Assembly: GCA_028825475.1 (NCBI GenBank)
Contig: JAPKAB010000006.1
Location: 1-64,000, forward strand
Source of the DNA: Ascidiaceihabitans sp.
GTDB lineage: Bacteria > Pseudomonadota > Alphaproteobacteria > Rhodobacterales > Rhodobacteraceae
Direction: 5' to 3'
DNA: 64,000 nt
The notes under the pieces are model-generated. The model had not been told where the DNA came from. It searched no databases and saw nothing but the letters and a program-made list of their open reading frames with translations. The translations under genes and the position numbers were made by a program. Position 1 is the first letter of the stretch. Each line of letters begins with the position of its first letter. This document shows positions 35,384 to 45,754 of the stretch, piece after piece.

Positions 35384-37144
35384 TCAATCGTCCTCAAACG
35401 GATCCCATTCATCTTCGACTTCTGGCAATGCATCCTGAACCGCCTCAGCAGCGATCTGTTCTGGGGTGCGGATGGATTTGATTTTGGCCTTTGGAAATTG
35501 GGCCAGAACGGCTTGAACCAAGGGGTGATTAGCAGCTTTGGCTTGCAATGCATTGTCTGCTGCGTCGCGCACCTCGGCGATGGTTTCTGCACCCCCTTCG
35601 TTCACAACGATAACAGCCCAGCGGTTGCCAGTCAGTTGTTGCAGTTTTGCGCCCAAACATTGTGCCATGTCACGCGGTGCGCGGTCAGTTGGCACAAATT
35701 CGATACGCCCCGGTTGGTATGCTGCCAGCTGTAATGTGGTCTCTAGGTCGACCAGCAATTTCACATCTCGGCTGCTGCGGATCAACTCGATGACGTGTTC
35801 GAATGTTGGGTAGCGTGCGAGCGATTGATCCGCATTTACGGCCAAAGCCATTGTAGCTCCGCCACTGCTGCCTCCGGACATCGCAGGCGTAGATGCATAG
35901 GCGGTCGTGCCGCCACCAGATTGCGCTGGGGCCATGCCGCCACCATTGCCACCACCGTTTGGAGGTGCGGGCGGCGGGGTCGCGTTGTTGAGTTTGCGCA
36001 CCAGTTCTTCGGGGCTGGGCAAGTCTGCCACGTGGGTCAGGCGAATGATTGCCATTTCAGCGGCCATCATGGCGTTGGGTGCTGCTGCGACCTCGTCCAA
36101 GCTTTTGAGTAGCATCTGCCATAGGCGCGTCAGCACCCGCATGGGTAGATTTTCGGCCATTGCCAGACCACGTGCGCGTTCATCTGGTGACACGGTTGGG
36201 TCTTCGGCGGCTTCGGGTGTGATCTTAACAACAGACACCCAGTGCGTAATTTCAGCCAGATCGCGGATCACAGCCATTGGATCCGCTCCATCAGCATATT
36301 GGCTGCTAAGTTCTGTGAGGGCACCTGCCGCGTCGCCGCGCAGCACCATGTCGATCAGGTCAAGAACGCGGCCACGATCGGCAAGGCCAAGCATTGCGCG
36401 CACTTGGTCTGCGGATGTTTCACCAGCGCCGTGGCTGATGGCCTGATCCAAAAGGGAGGTCGCATCGCGCGCAGACCCTTCGGCCGCGCGGGCGATGAGG
36501 GCCAATGCGTCATCCGCGATCTGGGCGTTTTCAGAGCCTGCGATTTTTTGCATCAATGCAATCATCACTTCAGGTTCAATGCGGCGCAGATCAAAACGCT
36601 GGCAACGCGACAGGACCGTTACAGGGACCTTGCGAATTTCTGTGGTCGCGAAGATAAATTTAACGTGGGCGGGTGGTTCTTCGAGTGTCTTCAGCAGGGC
36701 GTTGAACGCGCCTGTGGACAGCATGTGAACCTCATCGATGATATAGACTTTGTAACGGGCAGAAGCCGCGCGATAATGAACAGAGTCGATGATCTCGCGA
36801 ATGTTGGCGACGCCTGTGTTGGATGCGGCATCCATTTCCATAACGTCAACGTGGCGACCTTCCATGATGGCCGTGCAATGTTCGCACTGACCACATGGTT
36901 CAGTTGTTGGTTTGCCAGCGCCGTCTGGCCCGATGCAGTTCATGCCTTTGGCGATAATCCGTGCTGTGGTAGTTTTACCCGTCCCACGAATACCAGTCAT
37001 CATGAACGCTTGGGCGATGCGATCTGCCTCAAACGCATTCTTAAGTGTGCGCACCATCGCCTCTTGGCCGACAAGGTCGACAAAGGTTTCTGGCCGATAT
37101 TTACGGGCCAATACTTGATAGGCAGTTTCGGGCGTTTCAGACAT
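35384..37144 (-). CDS. dnaX: DNA polymerase III subunit tau/gamma
   Basis: 586 residues. Walker A is MTGIRGTGKTTTARII, the zinc ligands fall in the CGQCEHC segment, Walker B is VYIIDEVHMLS, and the SRC sensor is VLSRCQRFDLRR. The clamp-loader core spans about 1-370, followed by a Gly/Pro-rich linker (about 395-425) and the tau C-terminal domain ending EWDPFEDD. The ATG at 37144 is preferred to the TTG one codon upstream. I see no clear slippery site for a programmed gamma frameshift. Confidence 0.96.
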   Translation of the reverse strand: MSETPETAYQVLARKYRPETFVDLVGQEAMVRTLKNAFEADRIAQAFMMTGIRGTGKTTTARIIAKGMNCIGPDGAGKPTTEPCGQCEHCTAIMEGRHVDVMEMDAASNTGVANIREIIDSVHYRAASARYKVYIIDEVHMLSTGAFNALLKTLEEPPAHVKFIFATTEIRKVPVTVLSRCQRFDLRRIEPEVMIALMQKIAGSENAQIADDALALIARAAEGSARDATSLLDQAISHGAGETSADQVRAMLGLADRGRVLDLIDMVLRGDAAGALTELSSQYADGADPMAVIRDLAEITHWVSVVKITPEAAEDPTVSPDERARGLAMAENLPMRVLTRLWQMLLKSLDEVAAAPNAMMAAEMAIIRLTHVADLPSPEELVRKLNNATPPPAPPNGGGNGGGMAPAQSGGGTTAYASTPAMSGGSSGGATMALAVNADQSLARYPTFEHVIELIRSSRDVKLLVDLETTLQLAAYQPGRIEFVPTDRAPRDMAQCLGAKLQQLTGNRWAVIVVNEGGAETIAEVRDAADNALQAKAANHPLVQAVLAQFPKAKIKSIRTPEQIAAEAVQDALPEVEDEWDPFEDD

Positions 37145-37307
37145 CAAAAGGCTTTCATCAGATTCGTCTTCGTCAGAAAGTAGAGCGCCAGCCTGTTAAG
37201 GTCCACAGCCAGCTGTGCAGCCCGCAGATAAAGATCAGTTTTGTGGCGTTTGTCATGGTTCTTTTGTGCAGGTATAGGTTGTGAAAATTTTGGGGTAGGA
37301 GTTTGCT

Positions 37308-38133
37308 ATGCGTTTGCGTGGTATCAAAGGAAGTCGAAACATCGAAGATCGTCGCGGTGGTGGTGGCAAACGCCGTGCTGCGGGTGGCATTGGTGGTGTT
37401 GGCCGTTGGGTATTTCACAGGTGTTGATGTGACGCCGCTTTTGGATGGCGCACAACAACCCCAACAAACGCAATCTCGGCAGGTGAGTGCCGAAGACGAA
37501 CGCGCGGGTCAATTCACATCCGCCGTTTTGGCCACAACTGAACAGGTCTGGACCAAGGTTTTTCGTGAGCAATTGGACCTTCCTTACAATGCCCCCGTGT
37601 TGGTTTTGTATTCTGGTGTGACCCAAAGCCCCTGTGGGGGTGCGTCTGGCGCGACAGGCCCGTTTTACTGCCCTGCGGATAAAAAAGCATATTTGGACAC
37701 CTCGTTTTTCACAATAATGTCTCAACAATTGGGCGCAGGTGGTGATTTTGCGGCGGCTTACGTAATTGCGCATGAAGTGGCCCACCACGTTCAAAACGAG
37801 TTGGGCATTTTGCCAAAGGTTGATCAAGCCCGTCGTGCGTCTAGCACCACAGAGGCGAATGCGCTGACTGTGCGGCTTGAGTTGATGGCGGATTGTTTGT
37901 CGGGTGTTTGGGCGCGCAATGTTGAAGGATTGCTTGAACGTGGCGATCTAGAAGAAGCATTGAATGCAGCGCGGATGATCGGTGACGACCATCTGCAGCG
38001 ACAAGCAGGGCGCGTGCCCAATCCGCACACCTTTACGCATGGCACGTCGGCTCAACGGGCGCGTTGGTTCGATGTGGGTTTTGATACAGGCAACATAGGG
38101 CGTTGTGATACGTTTGCAGCGGAGCGGTTGTAA
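37308..38133 (+). pseudogene. ypfJ: Neutral zinc metallopeptidase gene (ypfJ type) with a frame break near its start
   Basis: The ATG at 37308 has AGGAG six bases upstream and encodes MRLRGIKGSRNIEDRRGGGG, the normal YpfJ/KPN_02809-family N-terminus, but that frame stops at 37425-37427. The rest of the protein, VLAVGYFTGVDVTPLL onward, is in the +1 frame to the stop at 38131-38133 and is intact, with the zinc motif HEVAHH (encoded near 37770). A net +1 shift near 37395-37405 is needed to join them. Either a sequencing/assembly error, a recent pseudogene, or translation from an internal start is possible. Confidence 0.75.
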
Positions 38134-38218
38134 GGTGGGAATGTTTGCCCTCTCGTCGCATTCTACGAAAACAACTGGCGGGTCTCGCCTATAGCACTGT
38201 GTGCTTAAGGCTTGAGGT

Positions 38219-38313
38219 GAGAGATTGACAACGACCCAAACGGGACTCGTTACGGCTGCTTCCTTCCGGATCTGACCGGGTTGGCGAGGCGCTTGCCCGC
38301 GCCAACCTCTCGG
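38219..38313 (-). ncRNA. ffs: Signal recognition particle 4.5S RNA
   Basis: On the minus strand the conserved apical helix reads GGTCAGATCCGGAAGGAAGCAGCC, with a GGAA tetraloop and the asymmetric internal loop that binds Ffh. Flanking helices pair (CCTCG/CGAG, CGGG/CCCG, and the closing GAGAGGTTG/CAATCTCTC), giving about 95 nt. Ends are estimated from pairing. It lies next to dnaX and ypfJ; the Ffh protein gene is in the same window. Confidence 0.9.
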
Positions 38314-38449
38314 GGGTGATATAGCCCCGCCTATGTGTTGGTGCAAGAGGGTCGTTAAAAATGCTTGTGACCTACCGTTGTCGGTCAGGGGATTGTACCT
38401 GAAGACCCTGCATGGCAAGCCTTGGGTACAGCAGCTGAGGAGCCAGAAA

Positions 38450-39418
38450 ATGAAAAATGCAGAACACGTCACCTTTGGTGGTTCAGCACTGGATCGTGCG
38501 GGCGAAGTTCGTAATAACCCTGACGTCATTAAATCTATGAAGCAGGCGTCTGAATCTACGGTTGTTGTATTTTGGCGCGGTAAGCCGTTGATAGATAAAA
38601 CAAGACCCGCAGGTTTGATGCGTCTTGGGCTGGATCATCCGATTCTTGAAGGCGCTGCAGATCACTTGATTTTACTGGGTCGTGAAAACGGCGTTGCAGT
38701 TTTTGCGCATGACCTGTCTGCTTGGGAACCTGATGAACTAGACGCTGATGCGCTGGGCGGCTTTCTTGATCCAAGCGAACAGCAGCATCCAAGCCTGCCA
38801 GAAGATCAAGTATTCGCCGAATTACGCCGTGTCATGACGTGGTTGAACCCGCGCGATGCGGAATTGGCTGCCTCTGGGCGTGCAATTTTTAGTTGGCACG
38901 AAAGCCATGGATTTTGCGCAAAATGTGGTGTGCAGTCAGTTGTTTCTAACGCAGGTTGGCAGCGGGATTGCCCTGCTTGTCATGCTCACCACTTTCCGCG
39001 CACTGACCCTGTGGTGATCATGCTTATAACGAATGGTGATAATGTTTTGATGGGGCGTTCGCCCGGCTGGCCTGAGGGAATGTATTCTCTGCTAGCGGGG
39101 TTTGTTGAGCCTGGCGAGACACTAGAGGCCGCGGTGCGGCGCGAAGTTTTTGAGGAGTCCGGAGTGCGTGTTGGTGATGTAAGCTATTTGTCCAGCCAAC
39201 CATGGCCATTCCCTGCATCCTTGATGTTTGGCTGCGCGGGCGTTGCATTGTCTGACGAAATTAACATCGATCCTGTCGAGATCGAGGACGCAATGTGGGT
39301 CAGCCGTGATGAGATGATGCGCATCTTTGCTGGGCAACACCCAAAGATTCTGCCTGCACGCAAAGGTGCTATTGCACACTTCTTATTAGAAAATTGGCTT
39401 GCAGATTCACTGGATTAA
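38450..39418 (+). CDS. nudC: NADH pyrophosphatase NudC
   Basis: 322 residues from the ATG at 38450, preceded by GAGGAG. A zinc ribbon with four Cys (CAKCG, then CPACH, about 165-190) and the Nudix box GFVEPGETLEAAVRREVFEESG (about residues 217-238) identify it, with the SQPWPFPASLM segment specific to NudC. It hydrolyses NADH to NMNH and AMP and can remove NAD caps from RNA. It begins just after the SRP RNA region. Confidence 0.93.
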   Translation: MKNAEHVTFGGSALDRAGEVRNNPDVIKSMKQASESTVVVFWRGKPLIDKTRPAGLMRLGLDHPILEGAADHLILLGRENGVAVFAHDLSAWEPDELDADALGGFLDPSEQQHPSLPEDQVFAELRRVMTWLNPRDAELAASGRAIFSWHESHGFCAKCGVQSVVSNAGWQRDCPACHAHHFPRTDPVVIMLITNGDNVLMGRSPGWPEGMYSLLAGFVEPGETLEAAVRREVFEESGVRVGDVSYLSSQPWPFPASLMFGCAGVALSDEINIDPVEIEDAMWVSRDEMMRIFAGQHPKILPARKGAIAHFLLENWLADSLD

Positions 39419-39452
39419 GGGGAAACTGGCGCAAAATAGATGAGGCCAAATC

Positions 39453-39914
39453 ATGAAGTTTAGCACGCGCGAAGATGTGGAAGTCCCAATTGATCAAGCT
39501 TTTGCTTTGATCTGTGATTTCGACGCCTATGAACGCAGTGCAATGCGCCGCGGAGCTGAAGTTCGCCGCATGGACGACATGACGAAGCCAGGCGTAGGCA
39601 TGAAATGGGCTGCTTCATTCAAGATGCGTGGCAAAAAGCGTGATCTGGAAATGGAAATGATCCGCTTTGAAAGGCCAAACGAGATTTGCGTGCTATCTTC
39701 CACCAGCGGCATCGACGGCACTGGTCAGATCGAATTGCTGGCTTTGTCACGCAATCGGACACGTGTTTCTGTCGTGTTTGAATTGAAACCCACAAACTTG
39801 TCCGCGCGACTGTTGGTCCAATCACTTAAGCTGGCAAAGAATTCACTCACGAAGCGTTATAAGCTTCGCGTCGCTGAGTATGCTAAAAGTATCGAAGATC
39901 GTCACCAAAGCTGA
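39453..39914 (+). CDS. SRPBCC-fold protein
   Basis: 153 residues with the START/Bet v1-like alternation: VEVPIDQAFALICDFDAYERSAM near the N-terminus, several beta strands (GMKWAASFKMRGKKRDLEM), and a long C-terminal helix. These small proteins bind hydrophobic ligands or act as coenzyme-Q-binding or polyketide cyclase-like factors. No catalytic residues can be assigned. GAGG lies upstream of the ATG. It is 34 bp after nudC and probably co-transcribed. Confidence 0.82.
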   Translation: MKFSTREDVEVPIDQAFALICDFDAYERSAMRRGAEVRRMDDMTKPGVGMKWAASFKMRGKKRDLEMEMIRFERPNEICVLSSTSGIDGTGQIELLALSRNRTRVSVVFELKPTNLSARLLVQSLKLAKNSLTKRYKLRVAEYAKSIEDRHQS

Positions 39915-39939
39915 ATATAGTCAGTTTTGGCAGAAGGCG

Positions 39940-40770
39940 TTAGTTACGGCCTTGGGCGGCTGGGTAGACACCCAACACTTCCATCATGTTCGTGAAGTAA
40001 CTCATTTCCTCTAGGGCGCGTGCCACAGCAGCGTCTTCGGGGTGCCCTTCGATGTCCGCATAAAAGCGCGTCGCGGTGAATGCACCGCCGACCATATAAC
40101 TTTCCAGCTTGGTCATGTTGATGCCATTGGTCGCGAAGCCACCCATTACTTTATACAGCGCTGCTGGAATGTTTCGGACTTCAAAGACGAAGGTCGTCAG
40201 CATTTTTTCAGCGCGGCGTGTCGAATCGGGTTCTGGGGACATCAAAAGAAAGCGGGTTGTATTGTGCCCTTGGTCCTCGATGTCTTCGGCCAATATATCC
40301 ATGTCATAGATGTCGGCGGCTACAGATGATGCCAATGCGCCAACACCGGTTTCGCCCGTCTGTGAGATTTCGGCGGCTGCGCCAGCGCTGTCGACCGCAG
40401 TTTCCGAGGTGATTCCATTTGCATCCAGAAATGCGCGTGCTTGAGGAATAAGGACCATGTGGGCACGGACATGTTCGATTTGTTCCAGGGTCTGACCGCG
40501 ATTTGCCATTAAGCTGATACGCACACGGACAAATTCTTCGTCGATAATGTGCAAGCCGCTTTCTGGTAAAAGGCGGTGGATATCAGCGACACGGCCATAG
40601 GTCGTATTTTCGACTGGTAACATGGCCAAATCAGCCTGACCGTTACGTACAGCGTTCAAAACATCCTCGAATCCCAAGCATGGGACCGGTTGGGCATTTG
40701 GCCGCGCCTTTAGGCAGGCTTCGTGGCTGTAGGCGCCTAAGGCCCCTTGAAAGGCGATACGTTGTGTCAT
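39940..40770 (-). CDS. pheA: Prephenate dehydratase
   Basis: 276 residues. The PDT domain (about 1-180) has the GHNTTRFLLMS motif with the essential Thr-Arg-Phe; the ACT domain (about 195-270) follows, with MTKLESYMVGGAF in place of the usual ESRP. It converts prephenate to phenylpyruvate in phenylalanine synthesis and is likely inhibited by Phe through the ACT domain. It carries no chorismate mutase domain; a separate AroQ gene lies at 61.7 kb. Start at 40770 with AAGGA upstream. Confidence 0.93.
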   Translation of the reverse strand: MTQRIAFQGALGAYSHEACLKARPNAQPVPCLGFEDVLNAVRNGQADLAMLPVENTTYGRVADIHRLLPESGLHIIDEEFVRVRISLMANRGQTLEQIEHVRAHMVLIPQARAFLDANGITSETAVDSAGAAAEISQTGETGVGALASSVAADIYDMDILAEDIEDQGHNTTRFLLMSPEPDSTRRAEKMLTTFVFEVRNIPAALYKVMGGFATNGINMTKLESYMVGGAFTATRFYADIEGHPEDAAVARALEEMSYFTNMMEVLGVYPAAQGRN

Positions 40771-40901
40771 TTCGTGGTCCTTCAACGTCAGATTGGCCCA
40801 ATTTTATGTATCAGGGCGATTGGTCGCGGTAACTACACCTAGACAGAGCCAAATGGAACCAATAGATACGCGCCAAACCTACAGATATGGGCGCGTTACT
40901 T

Positions 40902-41408
40902 ATGTTCGATACAATGACACTTACTAAAATTGGCGGCGGTCTCTTTGGCGCGCTGCTTATTCTGCTTCTTGGCAAATGGGTCGCAGAAGAAATTTATCAT
41001 ATGGATAGCCATGGCGAAGCTGCATACGTCATCGAAGTTGAAGACGCACCTGCAAGCGGCGACGAAGTCGCTGAGGTAAGCATCGAAGAGCTGTTGGCAT
41101 CCGCTGACATCGCAAAAGGTGCCAAAGTATTTAAGAAATGTGGCGCTTGCCACAAACTTGAAGCTGGCGCGAACGGCACAGGCCCATACCTTTACGGTGT
41201 TGTGAACCGCGACATCGCTGCAGCAGAAGGCTTTTCCTACTCTGGTGTTCTTGCTTCATTGGAAGGCAACTGGGATGCAGAAGCTTTGAACGGTTTCTTG
41301 ACCAAACCAAAGACATACGCACCGGGCACAACAATGGGATTTGCTGGTTTGAAAAAGCCACAAGATCGCGCTGATGTGATCGCCTATTTGGACAGCCTTG
41401 ACGACTGA
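40902..41408 (+). CDS. cycM: Membrane-anchored cytochrome c (CycM/cytochrome cy type)
   Basis: 168 residues. An N-terminal hydrophobic anchor (about 10-30; KIGGGLFGALLILLLG) with no cleavage site precedes an acidic linker and a class I c-type heme domain: CGACH (about residues 84-88) and axial Met in TTMGFAG. It carries electrons between the bc1 complex and oxidase while tethered to the membrane. Starts MFDTMTLTKIGG as in Rhodobacter relatives; an earlier in-frame start at 40887 is less likely. A terminator follows. Confidence 0.93.
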   Translation: MFDTMTLTKIGGGLFGALLILLLGKWVAEEIYHMDSHGEAAYVIEVEDAPASGDEVAEVSIEELLASADIAKGAKVFKKCGACHKLEAGANGTGPYLYGVVNRDIAAAEGFSYSGVLASLEGNWDAEALNGFLTKPKTYAPGTTMGFAGLKKPQDRADVIAYLDSLDD

Positions 41409-41433
41409 TCCAAGATCAAATTTTAGAAATTAG

Positions 41434-41465
41434 GACCGTATGTATATTGCATGCGGTCTTTTTTT
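41434..41465 (+). terminator. Intrinsic terminator of cycM
   Basis: A 9-bp stem GACCGTATG/CATGCGGTC with one wobble and a 7-nt loop, followed by seven T residues. Confidence 0.88.
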
Positions 41466-41617
41466 GTTTGGGGCGTTTTAAAAACTGATCTAATTTGGCC
41501 TAAATGGTGGATTAAGGGCCTGTTCACGAATTCTCAACTTGATTGTAACGTTGCTGGCCCTTTAGCGTAGCTGAGATATATCTGTGTAAACATTGATGAA
41601 TATAGAGGATCTGCCAC

Positions 41618-43549
41618 ATGTCCCAGTCCCGCATGAACGCCAAAACCAAATCTGTCGATTTGCGACCCGTTTTATGGAGCATTGGAATATTAGCACTTAT
41701 CACGGCCAGCCTGTTTGCGAGCGCATTGCGTGCACAAGAGAAGACAATCGTTTCGCACGGTTATTCATTCTACGGTAATTTGGATTATCCGGCTGATTAC
41801 GCTCACTTCAGCTATGTGAACCCTGACGCGCCAAAAGGTGGTGAGATTTCTATCGGCACCGTTGGTACATTTGACTCGATGAACCCTTATTCACGCAAAG
41901 GCCGCAGCGGCGCCTTGGGCAGCGTGATGTACGAAAGCTTGTTAGGTGAAGGTGTGAACCAAACGCCTGCACCAGCAGATGTTTACAGCCAAGGGTATGG
42001 ATTGCTGGCCGAAAGCCTTGAGTACGACGAGGGTCGCAATTGGGTGATCTTTAACATGCGTCCGGAAGCTAAATTTTCTGATGGCACGCCTTTGACGGCT
42101 CACGATATCAGGTTCAGCCATAATCTATTGCTTGATGAGGGTTTGAAATCTTACGCTGATGCGGTTCGTAAAATGATCCCCAAAGTCGAGATTTTGAACG
42201 ATCACAAGATTAAGTTCTATTTTGCCGAAGATATTTCACGGCGCAGCCTGATCGAATTGGTCGGTGGCATCCCAGCGTGGTCCAAAAAATGGTACGAAGA
42301 AACTGGCCTTGGCTTGAACGAAAGCCGGATGGAGGTGTCTCCAGGTTCTGGCGCTTACATGATCGAAACGGTCGATGTGAATCGCCGTATCGTTTACAAA
42401 CGCAATCCTGATTATTGGGGCTATGATTTGCCGTTCAACAAAGGCCGCAACAATTTCGATTCAATTCGCATTGAATATTTCGGTGATGATACCGCCGCGT
42501 TTGAGGCATTCAAAGCTGGCGAATACACATTCCGTCAGGGACGTAATTCTAAGAAGTGGGCGACAGCCTATGAGTTTGAAAAAGTCCAGAACGGTCAGAT
42601 CGTTAAGAAAAGCCTTCCCAATGGATCACCTCCGTCGCCAAGCGGGTTTGTGTTCAACCTAGGTTCTGAAGTTCTAAAAGACAGTCGCGTGCGCCGTGCA
42701 ATTGCATTGGCTTATAACTTTGAATGGACGAATGAATCTCTTCAACATGGCTTGTTCAAACAACGCGCCTCTTTCACTCAAGATACGCCTCTAATGGCAA
42801 CCGGCGTTCCTGAGGGCAAAGAGTTGGAGATATTGAAATCTCTTGGTGATCTGGTTCCTGATGAAATCTTGAACGAACCTATCAAGATGCCACACACTTC
42901 TAGTGCAAATCGTTTGTTGGATCGGCGTAATATTCGTGCCGCGAGTAAACTTTTGGATGAGGCCGGTTGGGCCGTTGATGCGAGCGGCGTTCGCCGTAAT
43001 GCAGCAGGCGAGGCGCTGGAACTTAGCTTCTTATATAATTCAAGTTCTTCTGACACGCTGAACGGTATTGTTGAGAACTTTATTAGCAACGTTGATGCAC
43101 TGGGTGCTAAGCTTAAACTAGAAAGCGTGGATTCATCACAATTCACGTCCCGTCGGCGCGATCGCGACTACGATATGATCTTTAGTGGTTATAGCGCATT
43201 CTTGGGGACGGGGACTTCATTGCCCCAACAGTTTGGGTCTGAAGATGCTGCATACTCACTGTTCAATCCGGCTGGCTTAGCCAGCCCATTGGTAGATGCC
43301 GTGATCGATGCGTCGTTACAAGTTCTGACACGTGAGGATGAAGTCGCATCATTGATGGCGCTGGATCGTGTCCTTCGTCATGAATTCATCATGATTCCGG
43401 TGTGGTACAATGCAGATCACTGGGTGGCGTATTATGACCAGTACGGTCATCCTGAAACGATCCCTGCCTATGGTTTGGGATACCTCGATTTTTGGTGGTT
43501 TGAAGAAGATAAAGCAGCCAAACTTCGTGACGCTGGCGCGCTGAGATAA
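41618..43549 (+). CDS. yejA: Oligopeptide/microcin C-type ABC transporter, substrate-binding protein
   Basis: 643 residues with a long signal-anchor (cleavage probably after LRA, residue 39). It is a family 5 solute-binding protein: [29 protein letters not shown] at the N-terminus is diagnostic of YejA, and it continues with [12 protein letters not shown] and the HNLLLDEG region. It binds peptides in the periplasm for the YejBEF permease. GAGGATC precedes the ATG. First gene of yejABEF; an AAGGGCC/GGCCCTT dyad lies in the 5' region (41514-41562). Confidence 0.93.
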   Translation: MSQSRMNAKTKSVDLRPVLWSIGILALITASLFASALRAQEKTIVSHGYSFYGNLDYPADYAHFSYVNPDAPKGGEISIGTVGTFDSMNPYSRKGRSGALGSVMYESLLGEGVNQTPAPADVYSQGYGLLAESLEYDEGRNWVIFNMRPEAKFSDGTPLTAHDIRFSHNLLLDEGLKSYADAVRKMIPKVEILNDHKIKFYFAEDISRRSLIELVGGIPAWSKKWYEETGLGLNESRMEVSPGSGAYMIETVDVNRRIVYKRNPDYWGYDLPFNKGRNNFDSIRIEYFGDDTAAFEAFKAGEYTFRQGRNSKKWATAYEFEKVQNGQIVKKSLPNGSPPSPSGFVFNLGSEVLKDSRVRRAIALAYNFEWTNESLQHGLFKQRASFTQDTPLMATGVPEGKELEILKSLGDLVPDEILNEPIKMPHTSSANRLLDRRNIRAASKLLDEAGWAVDASGVRRNAAGEALELSFLYNSSSSDTLNGIVENFISNVDALGAKLKLESVDSSQFTSRRRDRDYDMIFSGYSAFLGTGTSLPQQFGSEDAAYSLFNPAGLASPLVDAVIDASLQVLTREDEVASLMALDRVLRHEFIMIPVWYNADHWVAYYDQYGHPETIPAYGLGYLDFWWFEEDKAAKLRDAGALR

Positions 43550-43556
43550 TCCGCGC

Positions 43557-44648
43557 GTGAGTTCATATATATTAAGACGACTTTTGCTGATAATTCCAAC
43601 GCTGTTGGGTATTCTGCTGGTGAATTTCACCTTGGTGCAATTTGTGCCCGGTGGCCCTGTTGAGCAGGCGATTGCGCGTGCGCAGGGGCAAGGCGATGTG
43701 TTGGAGGGCATAACAGGTGCTGGCAGTGATGCGGGTGTTGATGACCTTAGTACGGGATCAGACAGCCAATATATTGGCGCGCGCGGATTGCCGCCTGAGT
43801 ACATCAAAGAATTGGAGGCAGAGTTTGGTTTTGACAAACCACCAGTTCAGCGTTTCGTGAATATGGTTTGGAACTATGTCCGATTTGATTTTGGTGAAAG
43901 CTATTTCAGATCGATCTCGGTTATCGACTTGGTGAAAGAAAAACTGCCCGTCTCTATCACACTTGGCCTTTGGTCGACGTTGATTGCCTACGCGATTTCG
44001 ATACCTCTGGGCATTCGCAAAGCGATCAAAGATGGGTCGCGTTTTGATACGTGGACAAGCGCGTTTATCATTGGGGCCTATGCGATCCCCAGCTTTCTTT
44101 TCGCAATTATGCTTTTGGTACTGTTTGCAGGTGGTAGTTATTATCAATGGTTCCCGCTGCGTGGTCTGACCTCTGACAATTTCGATGATCTGACAGCGAT
44201 GGGTAAGGTGCTTGATTATTTTTGGCACATCACACTGCCTGTGCTGGCGGGTACGATTGGTGGCTTTGCGACCCTGACTTTGCTGACCAAAAACAGCTTT
44301 TTGGATGAGATCAAGAAGCTGTACGTGGTGACGGCCAAGGCCAAAGGCCTAAGCGAACGCCAAGTTCTGTATGGTCACGTTTTTCGCAACGCGATGTTGA
44401 TTGTGATCGCTGGTTTTCCAAGCCTGTTCATCTCTGTTTTCTTTGGTGGCTCATTAATCATCGAAACCATCTTTTCCCTCGACGGCCTTGGACGCTTAGG
44501 ATTTGAGGCGGCGGTTGCACGCGATTATCCGATTGTATTTGGCACGCTGTACATCTTTGGTTTGATGGGTTTGCTCGTCGCGATCCTGTCGGACTTGATG
44601 TATGTGCTTGTCGATCCGCGCATCGATTTTGAAAAAAGGGAAGGCTGA
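43557..44648 (+). CDS. yejB: Oligopeptide ABC transporter permease YejB
   Basis: 363 residues beginning at a GTG 7 bp after yejA ([18 protein letters not shown]). Six membrane helices; the EAA-type loop lies in the segment [20 protein letters not shown] long periplasmic insert (about 45-90), rich in Gly/Asp, is usual for YejB. It pairs with YejE to form the membrane channel. It overlaps the next gene by one base. Confidence 0.95.
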   Translation: MSSYILRRLLLIIPTLLGILLVNFTLVQFVPGGPVEQAIARAQGQGDVLEGITGAGSDAGVDDLSTGSDSQYIGARGLPPEYIKELEAEFGFDKPPVQRFVNMVWNYVRFDFGESYFRSISVIDLVKEKLPVSITLGLWSTLIAYAISIPLGIRKAIKDGSRFDTWTSAFIIGAYAIPSFLFAIMLLVLFAGGSYYQWFPLRGLTSDNFDDLTAMGKVLDYFWHITLPVLAGTIGGFATLTLLTKNSFLDEIKKLYVVTAKAKGLSERQVLYGHVFRNAMLIVIAGFPSLFISVFFGGSLIIETIFSLDGLGRLGFEAAVARDYPIVFGTLYIFGLMGLLVAILSDLMYVLVDPRIDFEKREG

Positions 44649-45754
44649 TGGCTATGTCGCCCCTAAACCAACGTCGCTGGCGCAATTTTCGCCGCAACAA
44701 GCGGGCGTACTGGTCGCTTGTGTTGTTCTCGATCCTTTTCGGGCTAAGCCTGTGCGCTGAGCTGTTGGCCTATGATAAGCCAATCCTTGTTCGCTATCAG
44801 GACAGTTATTACACCCCGATTTTGAATTTTTATCCTGAGACCGAATTTGGTGGCGACTTTGAAACCGAAGCGGTTTACCGCGATCCAGAAGTGGAATGCC
44901 TGATTGTTTCAGGAGGATTGGACATCTGTTTTGATGACCCTGATGGTGTCATTGAAGACAGCGCTGATGGCGTTGTGAACGGCGACGCTATCAACAAAGG
45001 TTGGACGATTTGGCCACTGATCCCTTATTCTTTTGATACTGCCGTTGAACGTCCGGGTGCAGCACCATTGCCGCCCAATGCGCAAAACTGGTTGGGCACA
45101 GATGGGACCAAACGTGATGTGTTGGCACGAGTTATCCATGGCTTCCGTTTGTCAGTATTCTTCACGTTGATGGTGACCGGCGCTGCAACGCTGATTGGTG
45201 TCGTCGCAGGTGCGGTGCAGGGGTTCTTTGGTGGGCTGACAGATTTGATTTTCCAGCGCGTGATTGAAGTATGGTCCGCGATTCCTGTGATTTATGTCAT
45301 CATCATTATGTTCGCTATTTTAGGGCGTAGCTTCTGGCTTTTGGTGTTCTTGTTGGTGCTGTTCTCTTGGACCAGTCTGGTCGGGGTTGTGCGTGCCGAA
45401 TTCCTGCGTGCACGCAATCTGGAATACGTACGTGCCGCCCGTGCTTTGGGTGTTGGTAACGTCACCATCATGTTCCGCCATATGTTACCAAACGCTATGG
45501 TGGCGACATTGACCATGCTGCCATTCTTGATCACGGGGACAATTTCGACCTTAGCGATCTTAGATTACCTTGGCTTTGGTTTACCGTCTTCTGCCCCCTC
45601 ATTGGGGGAATTGACATTGCAGGCCAAACAAAACCTTCAGGCCCCTTGGTTGGCATTCACAGCTTTTGGTACATTCGCTGTTATGCTGTCGCTTTTGGTG
45701 TTCATTTTTGAAGGTGTCCGCGATGCCTTTGACCCACGAAAGACATTCCAATGA
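44648..45754 (+). CDS. yejE: Oligopeptide ABC transporter permease YejE
   Basis: 368 residues. It starts at the base shared with the yejB stop. N-terminal RRWRNFRRNKRAYWSL precedes helix 1, then a large periplasmic loop (about 40-150) and five helices with the EAA-type motif RAARALGVGNVTIMFRHMLPNA. It is the second permease half. Four-base overlap with yejF (ATGA) implies coupled translation. Confidence 0.95.
   Translation: MAMSPLNQRRWRNFRRNKRAYWSLVLFSILFGLSLCAELLAYDKPILVRYQDSYYTPILNFYPETEFGGDFETEAVYRDPEVECLIVSGGLDICFDDPDGVIEDSADGVVNGDAINKGWTIWPLIPYSFDTAVERPGAAPLPPNAQNWLGTDGTKRDVLARVIHGFRLSVFFTLMVTGAATLIGVVAGAVQGFFGGLTDLIFQRVIEVWSAIPVIYVIIIMFAILGRSFWLLVFLLVLFSWTSLVGVVRAEFLRARNLEYVRAARALGVGNVTIMFRHMLPNAMVATLTMLPFLITGTISTLAILDYLGFGLPSSAPSLGELTLQAKQNLQAPWLAFTAFGTFAVMLSLLVFIFEGVRDAFDPRKTFQ

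Noticed and set aside
35359-35592. A 77-codon ORF on the minus strand at the end of dnaX.
   Set aside because: It lies within dnaX in another frame, lacks a ribosome site, and its composition is that of a shadow frame.
36541-36570. A run of six A on the minus strand inside dnaX, as for a programmed gamma frameshift.
   Set aside because: It lies in the clamp-loader core, not at the gamma/tau boundary, and no stimulatory hairpin or nearby -1 stop is evident.
36242-37183. A 313-codon plus-strand ORF antisense to dnaX.
   Set aside because: It has a Cys/His/Arg-rich antisense composition and lies wholly over the conserved dnaX core; no ribosome site or family match.
40771-40901. A copy of the 11-bp repeat before the prephenate dehydratase gene, which would have fitted a Phe regulon.
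   Set aside because: Only loose matches such as GGTCGCGGTA are present, with no period.
41514-41562. AAGGGCC/GGCCCTT dyad upstream of yejA as a riboswitch or terminator.
   Set aside because: A 7-bp stem with a 35-nt loop and no conserved core that I recognise; it could be chance.
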